The notes beneath the pieces were generated by a model. The model had not been told where the DNA came from and did no database searches. It was given only the letters and a program-made list of their open reading frames with translations. Shown piece after piece: positions 1 to 6,962 of a DNA stretch of 7,861 bases (within the stretch, counting starts at the first letter, position 1; every line of letters starts with the position of its first letter). The position numbers and the translations under genes were made by a program. The stretch comes from Balneolaceae bacterium (GTDB lineage: Bacteria > Bacteroidota > Rhodothermia > Balneolales > Balneolaceae). The stretch covers positions 1-7,861 of the forward strand of contig SKGY01000074.1 of assembly GCA_007117235.1 (NCBI GenBank), read 5' to 3'.

Positions 1-52
1 GCATCTTTTTCAATCAGATCTAAAATCATAAATTCTTTATAAAGCACCAATT

Positions 53-1951
53 TTGCTTGAAAAATTAACTCACATAGTATTCAATCCTCTGTTCCGATCA
101 TCATGGAGAACTGTTGTTCTGTTATGGAGGCCAATGGCCGGATGGACAATTTTGGTTTACGCACTGTTTACCGCCCTTTTGCTGCCTATGCTTACCGCCT
201 TCTTAAACTGGGGCATCTTTCGTGGCGATCGCATGATAGTTGGAAATGATGAACTCTACACCTGGTTTTTTTCGCCATCCGGTTCGATCTATCTGTTTGT
301 TGCAATACTGATAGTGTTGATAGGACTCGTAATCCGATTTTCCGGACTTTTTCAAATCGTAACAGATTTTCACGCTAACGAAACTGTCTCAGTAAAAAAC
401 ACATTTCTACACATCATTCCGCGGTTTCATGTCATAGTAAAACTGTGTGCCGTCACAATTATCGGTTTTATTTTACTGCTCTTGCCACTTCTTTTGGGGG
501 TTGGAGTTATATACTGGTCGTTGCTTACTGAGTTTGATATCAACTATTACATACTAAGTACACCGCCGGAGTGGTACACCGCAATCAGATGGTCTATATT
601 TTGGGGCTCGCTTTGGGGTTTATTTGCTCTGTTCATAGTTGCTTGTTCACTGCCGGCATTGCCGGCATATCTAAGTGGCGACAAATCTGTTTGGGGTTCC
701 ATTAAAGAGGTTTGGAATGCACCTTTAGTTAAAACTTTAAATCTTATAAAAACCGTGGCTTTGACAGGTGCTGTTTGGTTTTTAATAAGACTAATTTTTG
801 AAGGACTTCTTTTGGCATCTTTTCTTGCAATCAGTGAATGGGTGCAGCTTTCTTTTGAGTCACTTCGCCTCATTGTACTAACCACCGGGACATACCTCTT
901 CTTATCAATCACCATAGGATCCGTAATCTCGTTTTTTGGTTTTTCAATGGTATCTGCAGTTATCATCAATTTCTACTACGACCACGCAAGGCCTAACATT
1001 AAGATTCAGGTTCCCGGATTTTTAAAGCTTACCAGAAAAACTTTAGGTCTGCTTATTTGGTGGACAAAACCCATTAGAGCAACTGCCTTAATACTCACGG
1101 TTTTTCTGGGCGGATTGGGTGTTAGCTACTTTATCTCTCAGGATGAAGCTGATAACCAATCTGTATTGAATATTGCACACAGGGCTAACGCGTTGGGAGC
1201 TCCTGAAAACAGTATTGCCGCACTTGAAAACTCAATTTTATTGGGTGCAGATATGGTGGAAATAGATGTTCAATTGACATCGGATGGTGAGGTGATCGTG
1301 ATTCATGATGCCGACTTCATGAGAGTTACCGGTAATCCGGCCAGAGTTAGAGAAACAGCCTATTCTGAAACCTCAGAACTCTTACTGATTACTGACCGAG
1401 ATATTCCGGATCATAAACGAAGGGTCCCGACACTTGCCGAATTTATTGATGCCGCTGATGATAACATCAAGTTTTTGATTGAACTGAAATATTACGGCTT
1501 TTACCCCGAATTGGCCGAGAGAGCTGTCGAGGTTGTCAAAGAGAAAAACGTTGAAGGTCGAACACTTTTTATGTCACTATCTATGGATGCTGTAAGACAA
1601 ATGAACCAGATTGCACCTGAATTTGCAATGGGATATACATCTGTTGCTGCTGCAGGAAATTTACATCGCCTGTCGGTTAACTTTTTGGCTGCGTTTCATC
1701 AAAACCTTACAGTACAGCTGGTCTCGGAATTTTCCTCTCAGGGACGTCCTGTTTTTGCCTGGACAGTTAATAATGCTCAGGATATGATTTCTGCTATTGA
1801 GGTTGGAGCAACCGGTTTAATCACAGACCGTCCTGATCTCGCAAACAGTGTTATCGAAGAGATGAAAAGCTTAACCCGGGCAGAACGCCTCTTACTGAAT
1901 GTTGGCCTGCTCGTAATTGATCCACCTGAATTCAACAAATTCACTGAATAA
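53..1951 (+). CDS. Membrane-anchored glycerophosphodiester phosphodiesterase
   Basis: The 632-residue protein should hydrolyse glycerophosphodiesters to sn-glycerol 3-phosphate and an alcohol. Residues 1-360 form a membrane domain with about seven or eight hydrophobic segments (near 31-53, 79-103, 128-156, 181-206, 233-260, one or two in 272-308, and 341-360). It resembles the GPDPase membrane domain, including a VGNDELYTWFFSPSG stretch at 63-77. Residues 371-600 are the GDPD TIM barrel: H376-R377, P-E385-N, E403-I-D405, H418-D419, IE477LK and a terminal TDRP at 591-594, so the metal and catalytic residues are present. The usual glycine after the HR is alanine (HRANALGAPENS). The start is TTG at 53. 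An in-frame stop lies at 29-31, no ATG lies between, and starting at the first ATG (134) would remove the FRSSWRTVVLLWRP segment before the first helix. No Shine-Dalgarno is seen. It may be co-transcribed with the next gene. The family is secure, but the substrate and the side of the membrane are inferred. Confidence 0.9.
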   Translation: MLEKLTHIVFNPLFRSSWRTVVLLWRPMAGWTILVYALFTALLLPMLTAFLNWGIFRGDRMIVGNDELYTWFFSPSGSIYLFVAILIVLIGLVIRFSGLFQIVTDFHANETVSVKNTFLHIIPRFHVIVKLCAVTIIGFILLLLPLLLGVGVIYWSLLTEFDINYYILSTPPEWYTAIRWSIFWGSLWGLFALFIVACSLPALPAYLSGDKSVWGSIKEVWNAPLVKTLNLIKTVALTGAVWFLIRLIFEGLLLASFLAISEWVQLSFESLRLIVLTTGTYLFLSITIGSVISFFGFSMVSAVIINFYYDHARPNIKIQVPGFLKLTRKTLGLLIWWTKPIRATALILTVFLGGLGVSYFISQDEADNQSVLNIAHRANALGAPENSIAALENSILLGADMVEIDVQLTSDGEVIVIHDADFMRVTGNPARVRETAYSETSELLLITDRDIPDHKRRVPTLAEFIDAADDNIKFLIELKYYGFYPELAERAVEVVKEKNVEGRTLFMSLSMDAVRQMNQIAPEFAMGYTSVAAAGNLHRLSVNFLAAFHQNLTVQLVSEFSSQGRPVFAWTVNNAQDMISAIEVGATGLITDRPDLANSVIEEMKSLTRAERLLLNVGLLVIDPPEFNKFTE

Positions 1952-2008
1952 TTATCGTATAATTAACCGATTAATGCATGAATACCATTTAACCTATAAA
2001 CTATCGCC

Positions 2009-2923
2009 ATGAACTTTAAACATATCCTTTTATACACGGGTGCTGTCCTTATTTTTATACTCTCAGTAATTAGTTGCACAAACGTCTCTGATCAATTAGT
2101 TGTCGGCGAACCTGAAGTTATAACCGAAGGTTTTCGTTTTACTGAAGGACCTTATTGGCATAATGATGGCTTTCTCCTCTTTAGCGATATCCCTGCAAGC
2201 ATCGTTTATAAGTGGACGCCGGGCAATCCGGAATCTGAAGTCTATCTGGAGCCAAGTGGTAATTCAAACGGTATCAAAGCACTACCTGACGGTACACTTC
2301 TTCTGGCTCAACATGCAGGACGTCTGTCGAAATTATCAGATGATATGGAGTTGACAACAATCGCAGATGAGTATAATGGGATGCGATTAAATAGCCCCAA
2401 TGATATTGCTGTGCGATCTGATGGACTTTTCTACTTTACGGACCCTCCATTTGGTGTTTCTGATGAAGATAAAGAGCTCGACTTTAGCGGTGTTTACAGA
2501 ATTAATCATGACGGAAGTCTTTCCGTGATTTATGATGGGTTCAACTACCCAAACGGAATTGTGTTTTCACCGAATGAGGAATATCTCTACATCAATGACT
2601 CAGAAACCGGAAATATTATTCGTTTTGATGTCCTCGAAAATGGTGATGTTGAAAACCGAACTCTTTTCGCAAATATTGGTGCCATGGGAGAATTAGGTGG
2701 AGCTGATGGTATGCAAACAGATACTGAGGGTCGCCTCTATACGACAGGGCCAAATGGATTTATTGTTTATGATGCAGATGGTATTCAGATTCATCAATTG
2801 CGATTCGATCATCAAATCACAAATCTGGCATGGGGTGGTGAAGATTTAAATCACCTCTTTATTACCTCACCAAATAAACTTTACCGGATAGTGATGAGCT
2901 CTACAGGGTGGAAAGTAGATTAA
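2009..2923 (+). CDS. SMP-30/gluconolactonase-like lipoprotein
   Basis: A 304-residue six-bladed beta-propeller of the SMP-30/gluconolactonase/LRE family, a group that mostly hydrolyses lactones and related esters with one divalent metal. The N-terminus is a lipoprotein signal peptide: Lys at position 4, a hydrophobic core, then lipobox V-I-S-C with the lipidated cysteine at 23, so the mature protein should be membrane-anchored outside the cytoplasm. Family landmarks appear in order: TEGPYW with E46, SPND with N131, YPNGI with N182, and GADGM with D233. By comparison with human SMP-30, E46, N182 and D233 would be the metal ligands and N131 a substrate contact. ATG at 2009 lacks a clear Shine-Dalgarno but gives a complete signal peptide. 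It starts 57 bases after the phosphodiesterase stop with no hairpin between them, which suits an operon. The true substrate (sugar lactone, other lactone or ester) cannot be read from sequence. Confidence 0.88.
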   Translation: MNFKHILLYTGAVLIFILSVISCTNVSDQLVVGEPEVITEGFRFTEGPYWHNDGFLLFSDIPASIVYKWTPGNPESEVYLEPSGNSNGIKALPDGTLLLAQHAGRLSKLSDDMELTTIADEYNGMRLNSPNDIAVRSDGLFYFTDPPFGVSDEDKELDFSGVYRINHDGSLSVIYDGFNYPNGIVFSPNEEYLYINDSETGNIIRFDVLENGDVENRTLFANIGAMGELGGADGMQTDTEGRLYTTGPNGFIVYDADGIQIHQLRFDHQITNLAWGGEDLNHLFITSPNKLYRIVMSSTGWKVD

Positions 2924-2932
2924 GATAAATAT

Positions 2933-2972
2933 ATCACTCCCGGATCAAGATCGATACGGGAGTGATTCTTTT
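2933..2972. terminator. Bidirectional terminator between convergent genes
   Basis: Perfect 10-bp inverted repeat ATCACTCCCG (2933-2942) and CGGGAGTGAT (2957-2966) around a 14-base loop that can add a further ATC/GAT pairing. On the + strand it is followed by TCTTTT and lies just after the SMP-30 stop. On the minus strand it is followed by an AT-rich run (ATATATTTAT) and lies just after the peptidase stop. The + strand T-tract is short, so termination efficiency is uncertain. Confidence 0.8.
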
Positions 2973-2979
2973 AAGCTCT

Positions 2980-5556
2980 TTAGTTTTTTGCAGCGCCGGA
3001 AATCGTGTCACCAAAAAATACAGCGTTAGCAAATAGTTTGTTTGTTCCATACCAAAACGCCCTGAAGTTCGGGTTGTCAACAAATCCGGTAACTGTTCCA
3101 CTTCCATATCCGCTCACTATGATAGATGCAGTTCCGCCTATAGCTTCCAGGTTCTCACTTGAGATGTAGCCGCTTACCAATGGATTATCCGTTAAATAGA
3201 GCGGTGTGGCATATGGGTTTGAAGTCTGCTGAAGGAAGTTTGTCGTATTTCTGAACACATGCAGATCCTCACTTCTGTAGCCATATGCAAGTGGGTGAGT
3301 TACATCAAGTTTTCCAAAGAAAATTGAGCCACCCAAAACCTGTGCACCTCTGGTATTTTGAAGGTCGACATACGGAATTCGTCCGGTTTCCCGCTCCTCT
3401 CGCTCTACCGGCTCAGCATTTAACAGGCCTTCACTTCTCGCCCAATTTACGGCGCCTCGTTTGATGATCAGATGTCCACCGGCTCTAACCCACTCTTTCA
3501 AATCTGATTTTGCCCGCTCAGAAAGATCTCCATATCCACCTGTTACCATAATGATAGTGTTATAGCGAGAGAGATCGGCTCTGCCAACTCTGTCTTTTTC
3601 GAGGATAGTAAGCGGTATATGGTATCTTTGATCAAATTGATGCCACACTTCCCCAACCTCTAAGTTGTTGACTCCGCTTCCAGCTAAAATTGCCACGCTC
3701 GGCATATCCAGACTTACCAAATTTCGGCTACCAAGATCTACTCCTGCTGTGGATAGACCAGTTCTTAAATTGTAAACATCTATGCCATCTTCTTCCGTTA
3801 TTTGCTGCATTACACGAAAGATTTCAATCTCTTCAACGTCCTGAATTCCCAATGAAACTAAAATGGTTCCATAAGTGAAATCTTTAACACCTGCCGATGT
3901 TATTGTTTGAAATTCCTGAGCAGCCACTTTTGTACGAACCCCCATTTTCTGAAGTCTGTAAAGTGCTCGTGGCGCGTAGTACTCATCCCACTCAAACGCA
4001 TAGGCGTATTGACTTCTGCCTCCAACTAACTCGCCTTTTTTCATGGTTGGCTCAGTTACCTTTTCACCCAGCAGATTTGAATTGAACTGACGACCTGTTA
4101 ACTCTGCAAACGGCATATTAAATGCATGTGGTAATGTCCAGGTTGATACATCATAAAAAAGACTATCTGTGAACTCAGTCCTTCGCTCAAACATTGCTTC
4201 AATAAACCGGTATTCAGTCTGCTCCATCGGTATTACCCATGCTCTTCCTTGCTTGAACTCTTTTCCGTCATGCTCAAAATCCCGGGCCAGTTCATACATC
4301 TCTACTTCATGATGAGACATCAAGTCTGCAAAGTGAAAGTTTTTACCCTGATCGAATGCATCACCTATAACAATCGCTTTAGTCTGATTTCTTGAGGCCT
4401 CTTGCCTCATCTCCCGGTAGAACTCACGCATATTGTTATGCAACTCCATTCGCAATCCGTTAGATGCATCAACTGTAGAGAGACCTGTCAAAAATTGATT
4501 CCTGACAGTGAATGGAAATTCCAATACTCCGTGAATGCTTTCCTGGGCATGCCCCCTGGAGCTGGCTTGCTCAAACAAAATTCCGATAGTACCAAAAATG
4601 TCTGGATAGGTTGACCCTTTGCCATAATAAAAGTCATCAAATGCCTCCTTCGTAAAGTATAATCCTTGGATTTCGTCCAGCGCTTCTGCGTGATACTCAG
4701 CAATGGCTGCTGTTAGATCCTGATTTCGCTGCGGGGTCAATGGGTGTGTTCGAGACGGAATACCCGGCTGAAAGAAGTATGTTGAATTGGTGCCCATCTC
4801 GTGATGATCGGTAAGAACATGAGGCCTCCACTCGTGATACATATTGATTCTTCCACGGCTCTCAGGGTGTACAACCGGCATCCAGTCTCTGTTTAGATCA
4901 AACCAATAGTGGTTGGTTCTGCCGTTTGGCCAAACTTCGCTGTACTCTCTGTCGTTGGGATCCGGGTTAATCACATTACTTTTATGCATGTTTACCCATG
5001 TGGCAAAGCGATTCAGTCCATCCGGATTGAGGGAAGGATCAATTAAAATAATGGTGTTATCCAGAATTTCTAAGACTTCATCGCTTTCTGCAGCCGCATA
5101 ATAATACGCAGTTACCATAGATGCGTTAGAACCACTTGGCTCATTACCGTGAACACTATGGCCTAAATTTACAATAACCGGCATTGACTCCAGATCCAGA
5201 TTCCCTGATTGATCGGGGTCACGGAGCAACCGATGGTTCTCTTTAATTCTATCAATCGAGCTATGATTTTCGGGAGAGGTAATCGTTAACAACAGCAGCG
5301 GTCTGTTTTCATATGACCTGGCATACTCCTGAATTGTAACACGATCAGAGGCCTCGGCCAGTGCATACATATAATAAACCAGCTTATCGTGAGTAATGTG
5401 CCACTCACCAACTTCGTGGCCAATAATTTCTGCCGGGGTTGGAATGTCTGCGTTAAATGTTACATCCTCGGGCAGATAGTAATCTAACTCGACTTGAGCA
5501 AGTCCCGTAATTGGTATTAACAACCATAGTAAAAGTGATAGTATCGCTGGTTTCAT
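2980..5556 (-). CDS. Exported M14-family zinc carboxypeptidase with GATase-like C-terminal domain
   Basis: An 858-residue peptidase, far longer than a single M14 domain (about 300). It has a Sec signal peptide (hydrophobic core 4-19, likely cleavage after GLA at 20, before Q21) and no lipobox cysteine. The M14 domain covers about 55-360. H136-G-N-E139 is the HxxE zinc motif, NPDG is at 177-180, DLNRDW at 220-225, D250-H-H252-E supplies the third zinc ligand (H252 by the D-x-H pattern), and E329 in FEQASSRG is the likely general base. Residues 361-610 are a family-specific middle region. Residues about 615-720 resemble a class I glutamine-amidotransferase fold (YNTIIMVTGGYG, then EWVRAGGHLIIKRGA) but have no nucleophilic cysteine; in fact the whole protein has no cysteine, which suits an extracytoplasmic location. 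No type IX sorting tail is recognised. The catalytic set is complete, so it is probably an active periplasmic or secreted carboxypeptidase. The substrate is unknown. Confidence 0.9.
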   Translation of the reverse strand: MKPAILSLLLWLLIPITGLAQVELDYYLPEDVTFNADIPTPAEIIGHEVGEWHITHDKLVYYMYALAEASDRVTIQEYARSYENRPLLLLTITSPENHSSIDRIKENHRLLRDPDQSGNLDLESMPVIVNLGHSVHGNEPSGSNASMVTAYYYAAAESDEVLEILDNTIILIDPSLNPDGLNRFATWVNMHKSNVINPDPNDREYSEVWPNGRTNHYWFDLNRDWMPVVHPESRGRINMYHEWRPHVLTDHHEMGTNSTYFFQPGIPSRTHPLTPQRNQDLTAAIAEYHAEALDEIQGLYFTKEAFDDFYYGKGSTYPDIFGTIGILFEQASSRGHAQESIHGVLEFPFTVRNQFLTGLSTVDASNGLRMELHNNMREFYREMRQEASRNQTKAIVIGDAFDQGKNFHFADLMSHHEVEMYELARDFEHDGKEFKQGRAWVIPMEQTEYRFIEAMFERRTEFTDSLFYDVSTWTLPHAFNMPFAELTGRQFNSNLLGEKVTEPTMKKGELVGGRSQYAYAFEWDEYYAPRALYRLQKMGVRTKVAAQEFQTITSAGVKDFTYGTILVSLGIQDVEEIEIFRVMQQITEEDGIDVYNLRTGLSTAGVDLGSRNLVSLDMPSVAILAGSGVNNLEVGEVWHQFDQRYHIPLTILEKDRVGRADLSRYNTIIMVTGGYGDLSERAKSDLKEWVRAGGHLIIKRGAVNWARSEGLLNAEPVEREERETGRIPYVDLQNTRGAQVLGGSIFFGKLDVTHPLAYGYRSEDLHVFRNTTNFLQQTSNPYATPLYLTDNPLVSGYISSENLEAIGGTASIIVSGYGSGTVTGFVDNPNFRAFWYGTNKLFANAVFFGDTISGAAKN

Positions 5557-5579
5557 CTGGTATAGCTCTGTTTGTTTTT

Positions 5580-5608
5580 ATTAAATAATGTCTGTCAATA
5601 GTAATCAA
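5580..5608 (-). promoter_or_regulatory. Candidate promoter of the M14 peptidase gene
   Basis: On the minus strand TTGATT (5608-5603) and TTTAAT (5585-5580) are separated by exactly 17 bases. They match the sigma-70 consensus at 4 of 6 and 5 of 6 positions. Transcription would begin about 17-20 bases before the ATG. A TTGACA also occurs at 5598-5593 but has no -10 at proper spacing. AT-rich DNA gives such matches by chance, and this lineage may use a different consensus. Confidence 0.35.
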
Positions 5609-5680
5609 TTAAGTACAATCATAGAAGTAATGCATAGCGGATATACATTTTTTAAAACTCTTTTGTGATTGTACCTCGCT

Positions 5681-5718
5681 GAAAACAAAAAAAGGCGTTG
5701 CCAATTATGACAACGCCT
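5681..5718 (-). terminator. Rho-independent terminator of the baeRF-type gene
   Basis: On the minus strand AGGCGTTG (5718-5711) and CAACGCCT (5700-5693) form a perfect 8-bp GC-rich stem with a 10-base loop, followed by TTTTTTTGTTTTC (5693-5681). It starts 19 bases after the stop codon at 5737-5739. This is a textbook intrinsic terminator and separates the gene from the downstream peptidase. Confidence 0.92.
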
Positions 5719-5736
5719 CTCGAGATCCAGTGTAAT

Positions 5737-6864
5737 TTAAAACCTGTATGCCGCCGCAACCATCGACCGCATTGGCATCTCGTCTTTAGGAAGCATGTAA
5801 ACCTTACTACCGGTTTTATGTGCAGTTATCGAGAGCCAGTTCAGCAGTTCAACATCTCCATTTTTTGGTGAGCTGCTGTATTGCACTGTTTGATTTTCAG
5901 CATCGTAAAAACCCCATTTTTTTTCACCCTTCGAGATAAATACTGTCTGAGATCTGCCCATTGCAGTAGCCTCTGCGATATCATTTAGGTTATTTGACAC
6001 TTTCGAGTTTTCTTTTTCAGAAAACTTATCGATGGAGGCATACATATCTTTCAGAAAGTGCTTTTTAATAATATCCCACCCCTTATCCTTTATCTCAGCT
6101 TCTGAGAGCTCATCGGGATTAAATAGCACAGCCTCATCAACTGTTCTGGAATAGTTATCGATTTTCTTGTAGAGTGAAATATTATCATTGAGCCCGATCA
6201 TTACTAACGGATCATTTCTTTCACGAAGCACTTGTGTAACCTCTTTTTCAAGCTCTCTGAAAAACTGCTCTACGATGATCATTTTGTCTTCATCATTGGC
6301 GTTGTGTCCAAAATACATTGCTTTTTGCCCAGTAGAACCACTATGGAATTGAAGCTGCTTTTCAGGATCAACTTCAAGATAATCTTCAACAGATGTTGAA
6401 ATTCCATCGGGAGTAATATCCTCAACATCATTTCTAGTGCATTTCAGAAGTTTTGCCTGCTGGCGGCTTACAACAAGTACAGTAAATGTTCCATCCAGGC
6501 TTTGCATAGGGAGCAGTGGAGTAACCAAAAAGTGCTCATTTATATACACCTGTTCTTCCAGTTCGTATGGCAATTTATAAATGTTTGTCTTCTCCTTACT
6601 CACATAAATAGCCAAACCTCTGTCGGCGTGAGACCAAAACATGGGTTCTTCCAGCAAGCTTTTTGCTTTATTCAAGTAACCGTCAATTTTTGCTTCTTTT
6701 ATTCCCTTTTCTCTTAGCTTTATTTCAGCCTCATTAATTAAATTCTTAAATCGAATCGGATCTTGTTTTGACTCTTCTCCTTTTTTGTGAGTCTTCATGG
6801 TAATAGTTGTCAAGACATCACCGTTTGTGTTTACCAGCTCATCTATTACTTTCTCATTTACCAT
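5737..6864 (-). CDS. baeRF family 3-like protein (eRF1/Pelota-related)
   Basis: A 375-residue cytoplasmic protein with no signal peptide or membrane segment. It fits the bacterial archaeo-eukaryotic release factor (baeRF) group, family 3, whose members are predicted to act on ribosomes in termination, rescue or stress; as far as I know none has an established role. The N-terminal part has TTITMKTHKKGEESKQDPIR (19-38) and a helical stretch to about 75. Residues about 125-235 resemble the eRF1 middle domain: strand FTVLVVSRQQAKLL, then HSGSTGQKAMYFGH (174-187), a long helix 195-215 and a strand DPLVMIGLND. T178-G-Q180 falls where I would place the eRF1 GGQ. The C-terminal part (about 300-375) matches the L7Ae-like third domain, ending GSKVYMLPKDEMP and AAAYRF. 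ATG at 6864 is supported by an AAGAGG ribosome site. It appears monocistronic, with its own terminator, and is divergent from an Nramp-like gene. The family is fairly sure; the function is not. Confidence 0.8.
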   Translation of the reverse strand: MVNEKVIDELVNTNGDVLTTITMKTHKKGEESKQDPIRFKNLINEAEIKLREKGIKEAKIDGYLNKAKSLLEEPMFWSHADRGLAIYVSKEKTNIYKLPYELEEQVYINEHFLVTPLLPMQSLDGTFTVLVVSRQQAKLLKCTRNDVEDITPDGISTSVEDYLEVDPEKQLQFHSGSTGQKAMYFGHNANDEDKMIIVEQFFRELEKEVTQVLRERNDPLVMIGLNDNISLYKKIDNYSRTVDEAVLFNPDELSEAEIKDKGWDIIKKHFLKDMYASIDKFSEKENSKVSNNLNDIAEATAMGRSQTVFISKGEKKWGFYDAENQTVQYSSSPKNGDVELLNWLSITAHKTGSKVYMLPKDEMPMRSMVAAAYRF

Positions 6865-6869
6865 CTAAA

Positions 6870-6875
6870 CCTCTT
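6870..6875 (-). promoter_or_regulatory. Shine-Dalgarno site of the baeRF-type gene
   Basis: AAGAGG on the minus strand lies five bases before the ATG at 6864-6862. It is the only convincing ribosome binding site among the five genes of the window and fixes this start codon. Confidence 0.6.
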
Positions 6876-6923
6876 TTTTACAGGTTATTGTTGCACTCTT
6901 ATTAAACATAAAAAATTTCAGTA

Positions 6924-6929
6924 TATAAT
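6924..6929 (+). promoter_or_regulatory. Candidate -10 element of the Nramp-related gene
   Basis: A perfect TATAAT lies 33 bases before the ATG at 6963, which would give a leader of about 27 bases. No good -35 is seen at 16-18 bases (ATTAAA at 6901-6906). The 98-base gap 6865-6962 must hold the promoters of both divergent genes. No clear operator was found in it. Confidence 0.35.
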
Positions 6930-6962
6930 GATTCCATTTGGTCCAACCATAAATACAAATTT

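Noticed and set aside
35..44. Palindrome CTTTATAAAG with TATAAA, a possible -10 for the first gene
   Set aside because: No -35 at a suitable distance, a start almost on top of the TTG codon, and such AT palindromes are frequent by chance.
652..669. Tandem TGCCGGCAT repeat
   Set aside because: It lies inside codons for L-P-A-L-P-A in a membrane segment and is explained by the amino-acid repeat.
547..969. 140-residue open frame on the minus strand
   Set aside because: It lies wholly within the membrane-domain coding part of the phosphodiesterase, its translation resembles no family I know, and the + frame is clearly the real one.
1958..1963. TATAAT between the phosphodiesterase and lipoprotein genes
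   Set aside because: No recognisable -35 upstream; a single hexamer in AT-rich spacer is weak evidence.
4488..4703. 71-residue minus-strand frame inside the peptidase gene
   Set aside because: It overlaps the M14 catalytic domain in a different frame with no signal of its own.
6927..6938. AATG-ATTC-CATT inverted repeat as a metal-regulator operator upstream of the transporter
   Set aside because: Arms of only four bases with no match to a Fur or MntR box that I can defend.
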